Assembly (NCBI GenBank): GCA_007131745.1
Contig: SLPX01000404.1
Coordinates: 1-20,914 of the forward strand
Direction: 5' to 3'
Origin: Myxococcales bacterium
GTDB lineage: Bacteria; Myxococcota; Polyangia; HGW-17; SLPX01
Length of the DNA: 20,914 nt
Positions 6,736-13,507 of this stretch are shown one piece after another. Position numbers and translations under genes: made by a program. Numbering within the stretch: position 1 is the first letter of the stretch; every line of letters starts with the position of its first letter. A model generated the notes under the pieces. That model saw nothing but the letters and a program-made list of their open reading frames with translations. It searched no databases and was not told where the DNA came from.

Positions 6736-8757
6736 ATGGGAAGCGCAGGAAAAGCTCTTAAAACAGAAAAATTCAACCTTACGATAAACGGCAAAACCCT
6801 CCCTGCAACCAGGGATTCATTTCTTCTTGACGCTATCAGGGAAGGAGGTTTTTCCGTTCCGACCCTTTGCCACCACAAGGATCTGGCTCCGAACGGAACA
6901 TGCAGGCTTTGCATGGTGGAAGTCGAAACGCGGGGCAGAAAAAAACTGGTGACCGCGTGCAACTATCCCGTGCGAGAAGATGCAGTAGTCTCGACCGACT
7001 GCGACAGGGTCAAAAAACACAGGAAACGGCTTGCCGAAATGTACCTCGGCAGATGGCCGAACGTTCCGATCATAAAAGACATCGCTCAAATCTGCGGCGC
7101 CGCCGGCAATGGCGAAAAATACCGGACCGACCTCACGGATGAAAACGAAAAAGCATGCATTCTCTGCGGCAAGTGCACGCGCGCATGCGAGGAATTCGTC
7201 CAGGAAAGGATCATCGGATTCGCAGGGCGCGGCATCAAAAGACACGTTACCATGCCGTTCGGGGAAGTGGACCCGTATTGCATAAACTGCACATCCTGCG
7301 CTTACGTCTGCCCGACCGGCGCGATTCAGATCACGGATGATAAAAACCATCCCTTGGATCCGAAAAAGATTCGCAACCACGGCATGAAGGTTAATGCTGA
7401 AATGGCGAGGCTTGACCCGGTTCAATGCAGGATGCGCGAAGTGGGCACGGCCAACATCCTGGACGTGATGGATGCATATGACCTCCTGCCCTGTCACAAC
7501 TACAAGTACGGCTCCCTTCCGGATGCAAAAAACATATACAGCAACGTGTTCCGGGACGGATACCTGACCCAAAACATCGCGGACGGATGCTGGCTGGGAT
7601 GTTCCATGGGCTGCGCGAAAGCCGCGGACGGTTTCCAACTAAAGACCGGCCCCTACAAGGGCGACCGGGTGACGGTCGACGGACCCGAGTACGAAACCGC
7701 GGCCGGCGCTGCGAACATGGGTTGTTTTGATCCTCATTTCACGCTCGAATACAACTTCTACTGCGACACTTACGGCGTGGATACGATATCGTTTGCAACC
7801 GCGGTCGCGTTCGTAATGGAAGCTTTCGAGGCCGGGGTCATCAACGAAGAGCACACCGGTGGGCTCAAGCTCAATTTCGGCGCTACAAACGAAACACTTG
7901 AACTGCTGCACCAGATGGCCCGGGGCGAAGGATTCGGAGTCGACGTGGGACAGGGAGTCCGGTGGATGAAACAAAAGTGGATCAAGGAATACGGCGCGGA
8001 CGCACAGTTTCTTCAAGACATCGGCATGGAAGCCAAGGGGCTCGAATATTCCGAGTATGTTTCCAAGGAATCACTCGCTCAACAGGGCGGTTACGGCCTT
8101 GCCATCAAGGGCCCGCAACACGACGAAGCATGGCTCATTTTCATGGACATGGTAAACAACCAGCTTCCTACCTTTGAAGACAAGGCGGAGGGGTTGTACT
8201 ATTTTCCCCTGTGGCGAACATGGTTCGGTCTCTGGGGCTGGTGCAAACTCTTATGGAACGACGTCGTTCCCGCGGACAATTTCCAGGAAGACGAACCCGC
8301 GAAAATTCCGGATCACGTCAGAAACTACATGCGCGCGGTGGAAGGCATGACCGGCATCCAAAACATGACCGAAGAGAAGATGCTCGAGCAATCTGCCAGA
8401 GTCTACAATCTGCAAAGAGTCATGTCCGTGATGCTTGGCTACGGAACCCGTGAACACGACGCTGTTCCATATCGAGCCGTCGGGCCTGTGACCGTTGAAG
8501 AATACGAGTCCAGACAGGACAGGTACGACAAACAGTTGAAAGAAATTTTGAAGATAGATCCGGAAGGGAAGTCAACCGAGGAAAAAGTCAGGCTCCTCAG
8601 AAAACACAGGGAAGAGCAGTATGAAATCCTCATTGACAACGTCTACAAGAGACGTGGCTGGAACAATAACGGCGTTCCAACCATTGAACGCTTGAAAGAA
8701 CTCAAGATCGATCTTCCCGAGCTTGTCGAAATCGTGAAACCTCATCAAGAAGGGTAA
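6736..8757 (+). CDS. Fusion of a NuoG-like iron-sulfur domain with AOR domains 2 and 3
   Basis: A 673-residue protein. Residues 12-95 are a [2Fe-2S] ferredoxin fold (Cys45, 56, 59, 75; NGTCRLCMVEVE). Residues 138-195 carry two [4Fe-4S] motifs (Cys141/144/147/151 and 182/185/188/192). The His-Cys3 cluster motif usual in NuoG is not visible between them. From about 220 onward it is the C-terminal part of an AOR-family enzyme: GCWLGCSMGC (Cys285, 289, 293), DGPEYETAAGAANMG (315-329), GVDTISFATAVAFVME, KGPQHDEAW, WFGLWGWCKLLWND (likely fourth cluster Cys503), and the terminal RRGWNNNGVPT. The AOR N-terminal domain is absent here and present in the gene at 3505. The first Cys spacing is C-x3-C rather than the usual C-x2-C. 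The ATG follows GGAGGTGAAG in the end of the previous gene. Together with that partner it should bind tungstopterin and one [4Fe-4S]. Confidence 0.88.
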   Translation: MGSAGKALKTEKFNLTINGKTLPATRDSFLLDAIREGGFSVPTLCHHKDLAPNGTCRLCMVEVETRGRKKLVTACNYPVREDAVVSTDCDRVKKHRKRLAEMYLGRWPNVPIIKDIAQICGAAGNGEKYRTDLTDENEKACILCGKCTRACEEFVQERIIGFAGRGIKRHVTMPFGEVDPYCINCTSCAYVCPTGAIQITDDKNHPLDPKKIRNHGMKVNAEMARLDPVQCRMREVGTANILDVMDAYDLLPCHNYKYGSLPDAKNIYSNVFRDGYLTQNIADGCWLGCSMGCAKAADGFQLKTGPYKGDRVTVDGPEYETAAGAANMGCFDPHFTLEYNFYCDTYGVDTISFATAVAFVMEAFEAGVINEEHTGGLKLNFGATNETLELLHQMARGEGFGVDVGQGVRWMKQKWIKEYGADAQFLQDIGMEAKGLEYSEYVSKESLAQQGGYGLAIKGPQHDEAWLIFMDMVNNQLPTFEDKAEGLYYFPLWRTWFGLWGWCKLLWNDVVPADNFQEDEPAKIPDHVRNYMRAVEGMTGIQNMTEEKMLEQSARVYNLQRVMSVMLGYGTREHDAVPYRAVGPVTVEEYESRQDRYDKQLKEILKIDPEGKSTEEKVRLLRKHREEQYEILIDNVYKRRGWNNNGVPTIERLKELKIDLPELVEIVKPHQEG

Positions 8758-8758
8758 G

Positions 8759-9364
8759 ATGACCGATTCCCTTTTCGCCCGGAACGTCCCGGGCATGACC
8801 GAAAAGCTGAAACCGGCCTGCGTGGCCGTGGCCGGCTGTGGAGGTCTCGGATCAAACGCGGCCGCGGCCCTGGCCAGGGCGGGAGTCGGCGAACTCATCT
8901 TGGCGGATTTCGACACGGTAGAAGAATCCAACCTGAACCGACAGTATTTTTTTCAAGACGACATTGGAAAATACAAGGTGGATGCATTGGAAACCCGCCT
9001 GAAATCGATCAATCCGGAAATCGTGATCCAAAAGCATTGCAAAAAAATCGTGGAAGAAGACATAAAAAAACTTTTTCCCCGCGCCTGTCTCATGATCGAA
9101 GCCTTTGACCTTGCGGAAAGCAAAAAAATGCTGATCGATGGATGGTCCAGGGTGTTTCCGGAAAAACCGATTGTATCCGGAAACGGCCTTTCCAATCTTG
9201 GCGGAACAAGAAAACTCAAAATAGTAAAGGCCGGAAACATATGGTTTTGCGGTGACATGACATCGGATATGGCGGAGGGGCTTTGCTCTGCTAAAGTCGC
9301 CGTGGTGGCGAACATGCAGTCCAATGTTGCAATAGAATTAATAGTCAGGGGTGACGTATCATGA
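8759..9364 (+). CDS. thiF: ThiF-family sulfur-carrier adenylyltransferase
   Basis: A 201-residue E1-like enzyme of the short ThiF type. It carries the nucleotide loop GCGGLGSNAA (27-36), LADFDTVEESNLNRQ (48-62) with the conserved Asp and Arg of ATP binding, and a C-terminal SDMAEGLCSAKVAVVANMQ segment. The family activates the C-terminal glycine of a ThiS/MoaD-like partner as an adenylate before sulfur loading. The two zinc CxxC motifs of full-length ThiF/MoeB are missing. It starts 1 base after the stop of the AOR fusion gene and overlaps the ThiS-like gene by 4 bases (ATGA). Because it is translationally coupled to a tungsten-enzyme operon and not to thiamine genes, it may serve tungstopterin dithiolene or another sulfur insertion rather than thiamine. 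That role is an inference. Confidence 0.85.
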   Translation: MTDSLFARNVPGMTEKLKPACVAVAGCGGLGSNAAAALARAGVGELILADFDTVEESNLNRQYFFQDDIGKYKVDALETRLKSINPEIVIQKHCKKIVEEDIKKLFPRACLMIEAFDLAESKKMLIDGWSRVFPEKPIVSGNGLSNLGGTRKLKIVKAGNIWFCGDMTSDMAEGLCSAKVAVVANMQSNVAIELIVRGDVS

Positions 9365-9561
9365 TAACCGTAAACGACATGCACAAGCTCGAATGGCAAC
9401 AAGGTATGACCGTGGGCGACGTCATGAAGGAACTCGGCTACAATTATTCGCTCATAACCGTAACAGTAAACGGCGAATACGTGGATCCGGATTCTTATGA
9501 CTCCCATGAAGTGCCCGACAAAGCCGACATGAAAGCAATTCACATAGCGCACGGGGGATAG
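9361..9561 (+). CDS. thiS: ThiS/MoaD-like sulfur carrier protein ending in Gly-Gly
   Basis: A 66-residue beta-grasp protein. The pattern MTVGDVMKELGYN, LITVTVNGEYV, a DSHEVPDKADMKAIHIAHGG end and the terminal diglycine are those of ThiS/MoaD carriers. The Gly-Gly end is the site of adenylation and thiocarboxylate formation by the ThiF-like partner, whose stop overlaps its start (ATGA at 9361-9364). Similar carriers are often found next to AOR-type genes. The context suggests sulfur delivery for the tungstopterin cofactor of the enzyme encoded just upstream, although a thiamine role cannot be excluded from sequence alone. Confidence 0.85.
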   Translation: MITVNDMHKLEWQQGMTVGDVMKELGYNYSLITVTVNGEYVDPDSYDSHEVPDKADMKAIHIAHGG

Positions 9562-9568
9562 AGAAAAA

Positions 9569-10309
9569 ATGAGCGGATTCAACTCTAAAAATATGCGCAC
9601 ATGGGTTTTGCTCGGTTTACTTCTCTTTCCCGCAAGTTGCACGAAAGATGCACGAATGCAAACTCCCGCCGACGTTTCGAAAACCGAAATCCCGGGAGAC
9701 ACCGTCGCTGCAGACACTCTCATGGTTGACGAGCCTTCACCTGATGTTCCTTCCGTGGCCGACATTTTTATGGCCCGCATCGCTGAACTGTGCTCCAAAG
9801 CTTTTGAAGGTTTCATCACAACCAATGAACACCCTCAAAACGAAGAAGATCCCTTTGATGGTGAAAAGTTGATAATGCACGTCCGCGAATGCACGCAAAA
9901 TCAAATCAAGATACCTTTTCACGTGGGTGACGATCACAGCCGCACCTGGGTTCTCACCCGCACTGCAAACGGCCTGAGCCTACAGCACGATCACCGGCAC
10001 AAGGACGGTTCCGAAGATGTTTCCAACATGTACGGAGGAGAAACTACATCTCCCGGCACAACGACCCGCCAGGAATTTCCCGTGGACTCACGTTCCATCG
10101 AAATGTTCAAACGTGAAGGCCTCAACGGGTCTTTCAACAACACGTGGGCGATTGAAATGATCCCCGGACAATGGTTTCTCTACGAACTCTCCACTCCGGA
10201 GGGCAGATTGATCCGCGCCAAGTTCGACCTTTCAACCCCGGTGGAAACGCCTCCCGACCCCTGGGGCCACCCCCCGATAGACAAACAACAAACCTTTCCC
10301 TCCAAGTAG
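9569..10309 (+). CDS. Predicted lipoprotein of unknown function
   Basis: A 246-residue protein with a lipoprotein signal: MRTW, then VLLGLLLFPAS and Cys24, followed by a Thr/Pro/Asp-rich linker to about residue 60. The mature part contains an LTRTANGLSLQHDHRHKDGS segment and a YGGETTSPGTTTRQEFPVD motif, a pattern I associate with uncharacterised secreted proteins; the His-rich HDHRHKDGS could bind metal, but this is speculative. The gene starts 7 bases after the ThiS-like gene and is read in the same direction, so it is probably the last gene of the operon. I used the ATG at 9569, with GAGAAAAA upstream; the ATG at 9593 would also keep the signal peptide. No function is claimed. Confidence 0.7.
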   Translation: MSGFNSKNMRTWVLLGLLLFPASCTKDARMQTPADVSKTEIPGDTVAADTLMVDEPSPDVPSVADIFMARIAELCSKAFEGFITTNEHPQNEEDPFDGEKLIMHVRECTQNQIKIPFHVGDDHSRTWVLTRTANGLSLQHDHRHKDGSEDVSNMYGGETTSPGTTTRQEFPVDSRSIEMFKREGLNGSFNNTWAIEMIPGQWFLYELSTPEGRLIRAKFDLSTPVETPPDPWGHPPIDKQQTFPSK

Positions 10310-10364
10310 TATAGAACCGACCACTTGAACCAAGATGTAGGAATGACCACAAGCTTCACACCGA

Positions 10365-11534
10365 TCAGGTGATGAAGCTGAGATAGTTCTCCGAGTTGAT
10401 GGTCCGGACGGACGATCCCGGATACGTTTCTTCCCAAAGGCGGCAAACCTTGGACTTTTTCCGGCTCCACTTGATCTCGAACGCGGACAAGCGACCACCG
10501 GACTCCTCAATCAAGTCCACCTCTTTTTGATCGTAAGTCCTCCAAAAATACATGTTTCTGGGTTCGAGACGGTTTTCATGCAGCTTTCGACGTTCCGTGA
10601 TTATGTAGTTTTCCCAAAGCATCCCGATGTCGTCCCTGATGTGCAACCCGTTGAAATTGTTGATGAGAGCATTACGGATCCCGTTATCGTAGAAAAAACA
10701 GCGGTTGTTCTTGGTAATTTCCTTGCGCAGGTTTCGGCTGAACCCGGTGAGTCTGTGAATTACAAAGACTCTTTCGAGTAGATCCAGATAACGATCTACG
10801 GTGTTTTTGCTCATCCCGAGCTTTTGGCCCAGCTCTGCGCAGGAGACTTCCTTTCCAACCTGGAGCGCAAGCAGTTGAAGGAGACGGACGAGTTTGTCGG
10901 AGTGCCTTACCCCATCATAGGCAAGGATGTCTTTAAGGAGATATGAGCCGACCATCTCCCGAAGAAAGAGCTCTCGCTCTTTGTCGTCGCTCGCAGTAAC
11001 CACCTCCGGATATGTTCCATAGACCAATCGACACTCCAGATTGGCACGGGTTCGGGCGCGGTTTTCCCGAGCAGCTATCTCGTCTTGGGCGAGTGGGAAG
11101 AGAGTCAACGTGATCTTTCTCCCCGTCAGCGGCTCACCAACGTCTCGGGCCAACTCGAACGAAGACGATCCGGTGGCAACAATCTTCAAACCGTCCACAT
11201 GATCCACCAGCAGCTTCAAGTTCAAGCCGATTTTCGGAACATGCTGCGCCTCGTCAATCACCACAAGCTTGTTTTCGCCGACAAGATTTCGTAGGTTCTC
11301 CACAGATTGGCTGCTCAAGGCTTGCCTGGTGAATATGTCTTCACCCGTGAGATAAAGCGCTCCTTCGTCAAGCTCCTCCATCACCCTTTTCACCAATGTC
11401 GTCTTGCCGGCTCTTCTCGGCCCATAGAGGACCATAACCCTGCCGGCCTTGAGAAACCTGATGAGATTTCGTTCGTGCTTGCGAGGGATGTACTCTTTCA
11501 ACCTGTCGTCGGTTGGACCTGGATTTTTGGCCAT
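10365..11534 (-). CDS. AAA-family ATPase with C-terminal DUF4143 domain (first of two)
   Basis: A 389-residue protein. The N-terminal P-loop ATPase has Walker A GPRRAGKT (38-45), Walker B LVVIDEAQ (90-97) and a sensor TGSSS (121-125). A winged-helix-like segment (AELGQKLGMSKNTVDRYLDLL) leads into the C-terminal DUF4143 region with EVDL (about 338) and FEIK (about 352), resembling a PD-(D/E)xK nuclease core. These proteins are frequent in bacterial and archaeal accessory DNA and their role is not established. The ATG at 11534 has GGAG 6 bases upstream; a GTG 12 bases earlier lies inside that site. Upstream are a tandem 11-bp repeat and a palindrome cluster that could control expression. The gene converges with the tungsten-enzyme operon, with 55 bases between them. 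Confidence 0.88.
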   Translation of the reverse strand: MAKNPGPTDDRLKEYIPRKHERNLIRFLKAGRVMVLYGPRRAGKTTLVKRVMEELDEGALYLTGEDIFTRQALSSQSVENLRNLVGENKLVVIDEAQHVPKIGLNLKLLVDHVDGLKIVATGSSSFELARDVGEPLTGRKITLTLFPLAQDEIAARENRARTRANLECRLVYGTYPEVVTASDDKERELFLREMVGSYLLKDILAYDGVRHSDKLVRLLQLLALQVGKEVSCAELGQKLGMSKNTVDRYLDLLERVFVIHRLTGFSRNLRKEITKNNRCFFYDNGIRNALINNFNGLHIRDDIGMLWENYIITERRKLHENRLEPRNMYFWRTYDQKEVDLIEESGGRLSAFEIKWSRKKSKVCRLWEETYPGSSVRTINSENYLSFIT

Positions 11535-11546
11535 TTCAGTCTCCAC

Positions 11547-11568
11547 GATGACACTTTGATGACACTTT
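11547..11568. repeat. Tandem 11-bp repeat ahead of the first ATPase gene
   Basis: Two exact copies of GATGACACTTT stand side by side on the plus strand (AAAGTGTCATC twice on the gene's strand). They begin 13 bases upstream of the ATPase start codon, so they lie in its leader or just upstream of its ribosome binding site. The role is unknown; one turn of spacing between copies would suit a protein-binding site. Confidence 0.6.
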
Positions 11569-11574
11569 TTTCTT

Positions 11575-11617
11575 AAATACAGTCAGTCTATTGACTGTAT
11601 TTAGCACAAAACAGTCA
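11575..11617. promoter_or_regulatory. Operator-like cluster: perfect 11-bp inverted repeat plus a third half-site
   Basis: AAATACAGTCA at 11575-11585 is mirrored exactly by TGACTGTATTT at 11592-11602 around a 6-base spacer (GTCTAT). A third, slightly different half-site, AAAACAGTCA, follows at 11608-11617 in the orientation of the first. The first and third copies share CAGTCAGT and lie 32 bases apart, three helical turns. The cluster sits 41 to 83 bases upstream of the ATPase gene, the right place for autoregulation or repression. Confidence 0.6.
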
Positions 11618-11794
11618 GTTTGACCAGAATCTTCGCGACTTGCCGGCTGTGCAGATGAAGAATCCACCACTGAAACTTCATTCGAAATATCTCCCCAAAG
11701 ACCGGCGACGATCGGGTTTTGATCATGGGTGACGAAACGGTTGTGTGCCCATTAGTTATTGATGGTTTTTGCGACACGTGGATAAAATAAACAA

Positions 11795-11816
11795 CTTGAC
11801 TGTTATAACAGCCAAG
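11795..11816. promoter_or_regulatory. 22-bp imperfect palindrome at the repeat junction
   Basis: CTTG-A-CTGTTA is followed directly by TAACAG-C-CAAG. The palindrome is perfect except for one mismatched pair. It contains TTGACTGT, also found in the operator-like palindrome 200 bases away. The left edge of the 162-bp direct repeat falls within its centre, so the right copy of the repeat keeps only half of it. Confidence 0.5.
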
Positions 11817-11965
11817 ATGTTCTAAACATAACCGATGTAATGGCTAATTTTCAATCCATCCGTTTGGAGGTTTCCACCGTAGCCTCAAGAGATTGAGGCG
11901 CGCTGCATTTGAAATATCCGTCTTCATCAGCCTCGGCTGATTCCACCAGAAACCCGTACTTCCAC
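11804..11965. repeat. 162-bp imperfect direct repeat, left copy
   Basis: This segment aligns without gaps to 13508-13669, with about 8 mismatches that I could count (roughly 95 percent identical). The two copies are 1704 bases apart and bound the second ATPase gene plus a small remnant of another gene. The copy covers the 3' end and downstream region of the winged-helix gene at 13555. The match stops sharply at both ends. Confidence 0.85.
11851..11965 (-). pseudogene. Truncated copy of the 3' end of the winged-helix gene
   Basis: Within the left repeat copy, the minus strand encodes KYGFLVESAEADEDGYFK, then CSAPQSLEATVETSKRMD and a stop, matching the last 36 or so residues of the intact gene at 13555-13851 with a few substitutions (for example Tyr-Arg to Cys-Ser). 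The frame is open to its stop, but the N-terminal two thirds, including the helix-turn-helix, are missing, so it cannot make the full protein. The homology ends abruptly at 11965. Confidence 0.8.
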
Positions 11966-12053
11966 TACTAAGGTTTGTATTCCTGCGTTTCACGACGACC
12001 CTTACCGCACTGTGCTAACAACAACAACCGTTTCCTCACAGCAATGCGGACAG

Positions 12054-12073
12054 GATTGTTGATTCCAACAATC
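12054..12073. repeat. Small hairpin downstream of the second ATPase gene
   Basis: GATTGTTG, a 4-base loop (ATTC), then CAACAATC form a perfect 8-bp stem. It lies about 30 bases beyond the stop of the second ATPase on that gene's strand. There is no T run after it, so a terminator is possible but weak. Confidence 0.4.
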
Positions 12074-12101
12074 TTTCCATCCATCGCCACTTAGGGCCGG
12101 C

Positions 12102-13343
12102 TCAAAGACAAGCAAATGGAATGCCTAAGATGTTGTCTTCGTAGAGTCTTGATTGGGTGTCATTGTTGATTACGACTCCCATACGACAGGAATGATCCTT
12201 TACAAACATCTTTAGGCTTCGCAACGAACGGGAATGGATGGTTTGGGTGTATTTGATTTCCACCGGCAGGAGGCCGAAATCGCCTTCCAATATTAAATCT
12301 ACCTCAGCGCCGGCGGAGGTTCGATAGTAAGAGTACCCGTAGCTGACACCCCTGATGTTGAGTTGTCGCAGGAGCTCCTCCACCACAACAGACTCCCATG
12401 AGCGGCCCATCTGCGGATGAGACAACAAGGCGTCGAGGCTGCCGATTCGGAGGAAATGGTGCAGTAGGCCCGTATCCCGCAGATAACCCCTTGGATGTTT
12501 CACCAGGCGCTTCATGGTGTTTCGCTCAAAAGGAAAGACCTTACGCCAGAGAAAAGTCCCATGGGCGATATCCAGATACTCCCTCACCGTAGGCTGGGAT
12601 ACACTCAACGTTCGGGCGATGTCAGAGTAATTCAGAATCGTCCCGGACAGACCGGCCAGCAGATTCAGGAACTGCCGGAACCTGGCTTTGTTCAATTGAG
12701 GAAAAAGACGGCCAATGTCCCGATACAGATATGTCTTGATATACTGGTCGGTCCAAACATCCGAAAACCGCTCTGAATTCTTCAGCCACGGTTCGGGATA
12801 TCCACCACGAAACCAATAATCGTGAACGTCCTGAAGCGAGCCGTTGGGCTTAAGAGAATTTACGACATCATTCGGAGAACATGAGGTGTCTAAAAGGCAA
12901 TCAAGAGCAGCCTTGTTTATTTTCTTTGGAGGATGGATTTCCGACCACGCCAACGGAGACAATTCGATGATACCGATTCGGCCGGCTAAGCTCTCCGAGA
13001 TAGAATGCAGAAGGTGCGGCGAGCTCGATCCGGTGACCACAAAACGTCCGGGAACGGCCCGGTTCTCGTCAATGGCTACCCGCAATGCGGGGAATATCTC
13101 AGGGATAATCTGGGCTTCGTCGATAGCTATCTTTGATTCATTAAGCCGCAGGAATAAGTCGGGGTCGCGAGAAACGACCTCATAATCGCTGCCTCTTTCG
13201 AGGTCAAACCTTTTCCAAGTATCGGGAAGAGTATGGAGTAGAGTCGTCTTACCACACTGTCTGGGCCCGACAATGCCGACGCAGGGAAACATCCCCAAGT
13301 ACTCTTTTACCAATGTCTCGTACGGTCGCTTCATACCTAGCAT
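12102..13343 (-). CDS. AAA-family ATPase with C-terminal DUF4143 domain (second of two)
   Basis: A 413-residue protein with Walker A GPRQCGKT (26-33), Walker B KIAIDEAQ (71-78), a TGSSS sensor, a helix-turn-helix-like segment (IARTLSVSQPTVREYLDIA), and a C-terminal DUF4143 region with AEVDLIL (about 346) and VEIKY (about 362). It shares family and layout with the first ATPase but the sequences differ widely, so they are not recent duplicates. The start is uncertain: ATG 13343 and ATG 13334 both lack a clear ribosome binding site, and the frame stays open to 13631 through a gene remnant and repeat that are not part of this family. The gene lies between the two 162-bp repeat copies, which suggests it arrived as an insertion. 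Confidence 0.85.
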   Translation of the reverse strand: MLGMKRPYETLVKEYLGMFPCVGIVGPRQCGKTTLLHTLPDTWKRFDLERGSDYEVVSRDPDLFLRLNESKIAIDEAQIIPEIFPALRVAIDENRAVPGRFVVTGSSSPHLLHSISESLAGRIGIIELSPLAWSEIHPPKKINKAALDCLLDTSCSPNDVVNSLKPNGSLQDVHDYWFRGGYPEPWLKNSERFSDVWTDQYIKTYLYRDIGRLFPQLNKARFRQFLNLLAGLSGTILNYSDIARTLSVSQPTVREYLDIAHGTFLWRKVFPFERNTMKRLVKHPRGYLRDTGLLHHFLRIGSLDALLSHPQMGRSWESVVVEELLRQLNIRGVSYGYSYYRTSAGAEVDLILEGDFGLLPVEIKYTQTIHSRSLRSLKMFVKDHSCRMGVVINNDTQSRLYEDNILGIPFACL

Positions 13344-13427
13344 AATGAAAGACGGACTTTGAAATTGCAAGGTAAAAATCAGCGCAGGTAAACAGGTAAA
13401 ACAACACAGGGGACAGAGCATCGAGCC

Positions 13428-13493
13428 ACTTGTCGCTGCATATTCCCATTCCGCTTCGCTCGGAAGCCGTCCTCCGCCCCATCTGCAATAGGC
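13428..13493 (-). pseudogene. Remnant of a formylglycine-generating-enzyme (FGE-sulfatase) domain
   Basis: Twenty-two codons read AYCRWGGGRLP followed by SEAEWEYAATS. This is the signature core of the FGE-sulfatase/SUMF1 family (usual form YCxWxGGRLPTEAEWEYAA). Nothing before or after belongs to that family: upstream the sequence runs into the right direct repeat within 15 bases, and downstream it becomes unrelated. It is therefore a scrap of a larger lost gene. The frame happens to be open into the ATPase gene, which may cause over-long gene predictions. Confidence 0.75.
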
Positions 13494-13507
13494 GCGTGAC
13501 AACCTCA

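Larger units (their letters stand above)
11603..12101. other. Intergenic stretch with repeat, palindromes and gene fragment
   Basis: No intact gene is supported between the two ATPase genes. The stretch holds the third operator-like half-site, an imperfect 22-bp palindrome at 11795-11816, the left copy of a 162-bp direct repeat (11804-11965) with a truncated gene fragment, and a small hairpin at 12054-12073. From about 11618 to 11794 I see nothing recognisable. Confidence 0.6.

Noticed and set aside
11968..12084. A 38-codon minus-strand frame with an Arg/Leu-rich VRKRLLLLAQ segment, possibly a transposase or HTH scrap
   Set aside because: It is too short, has no ribosome binding site and includes a hairpin; similarity is only a vague impression.
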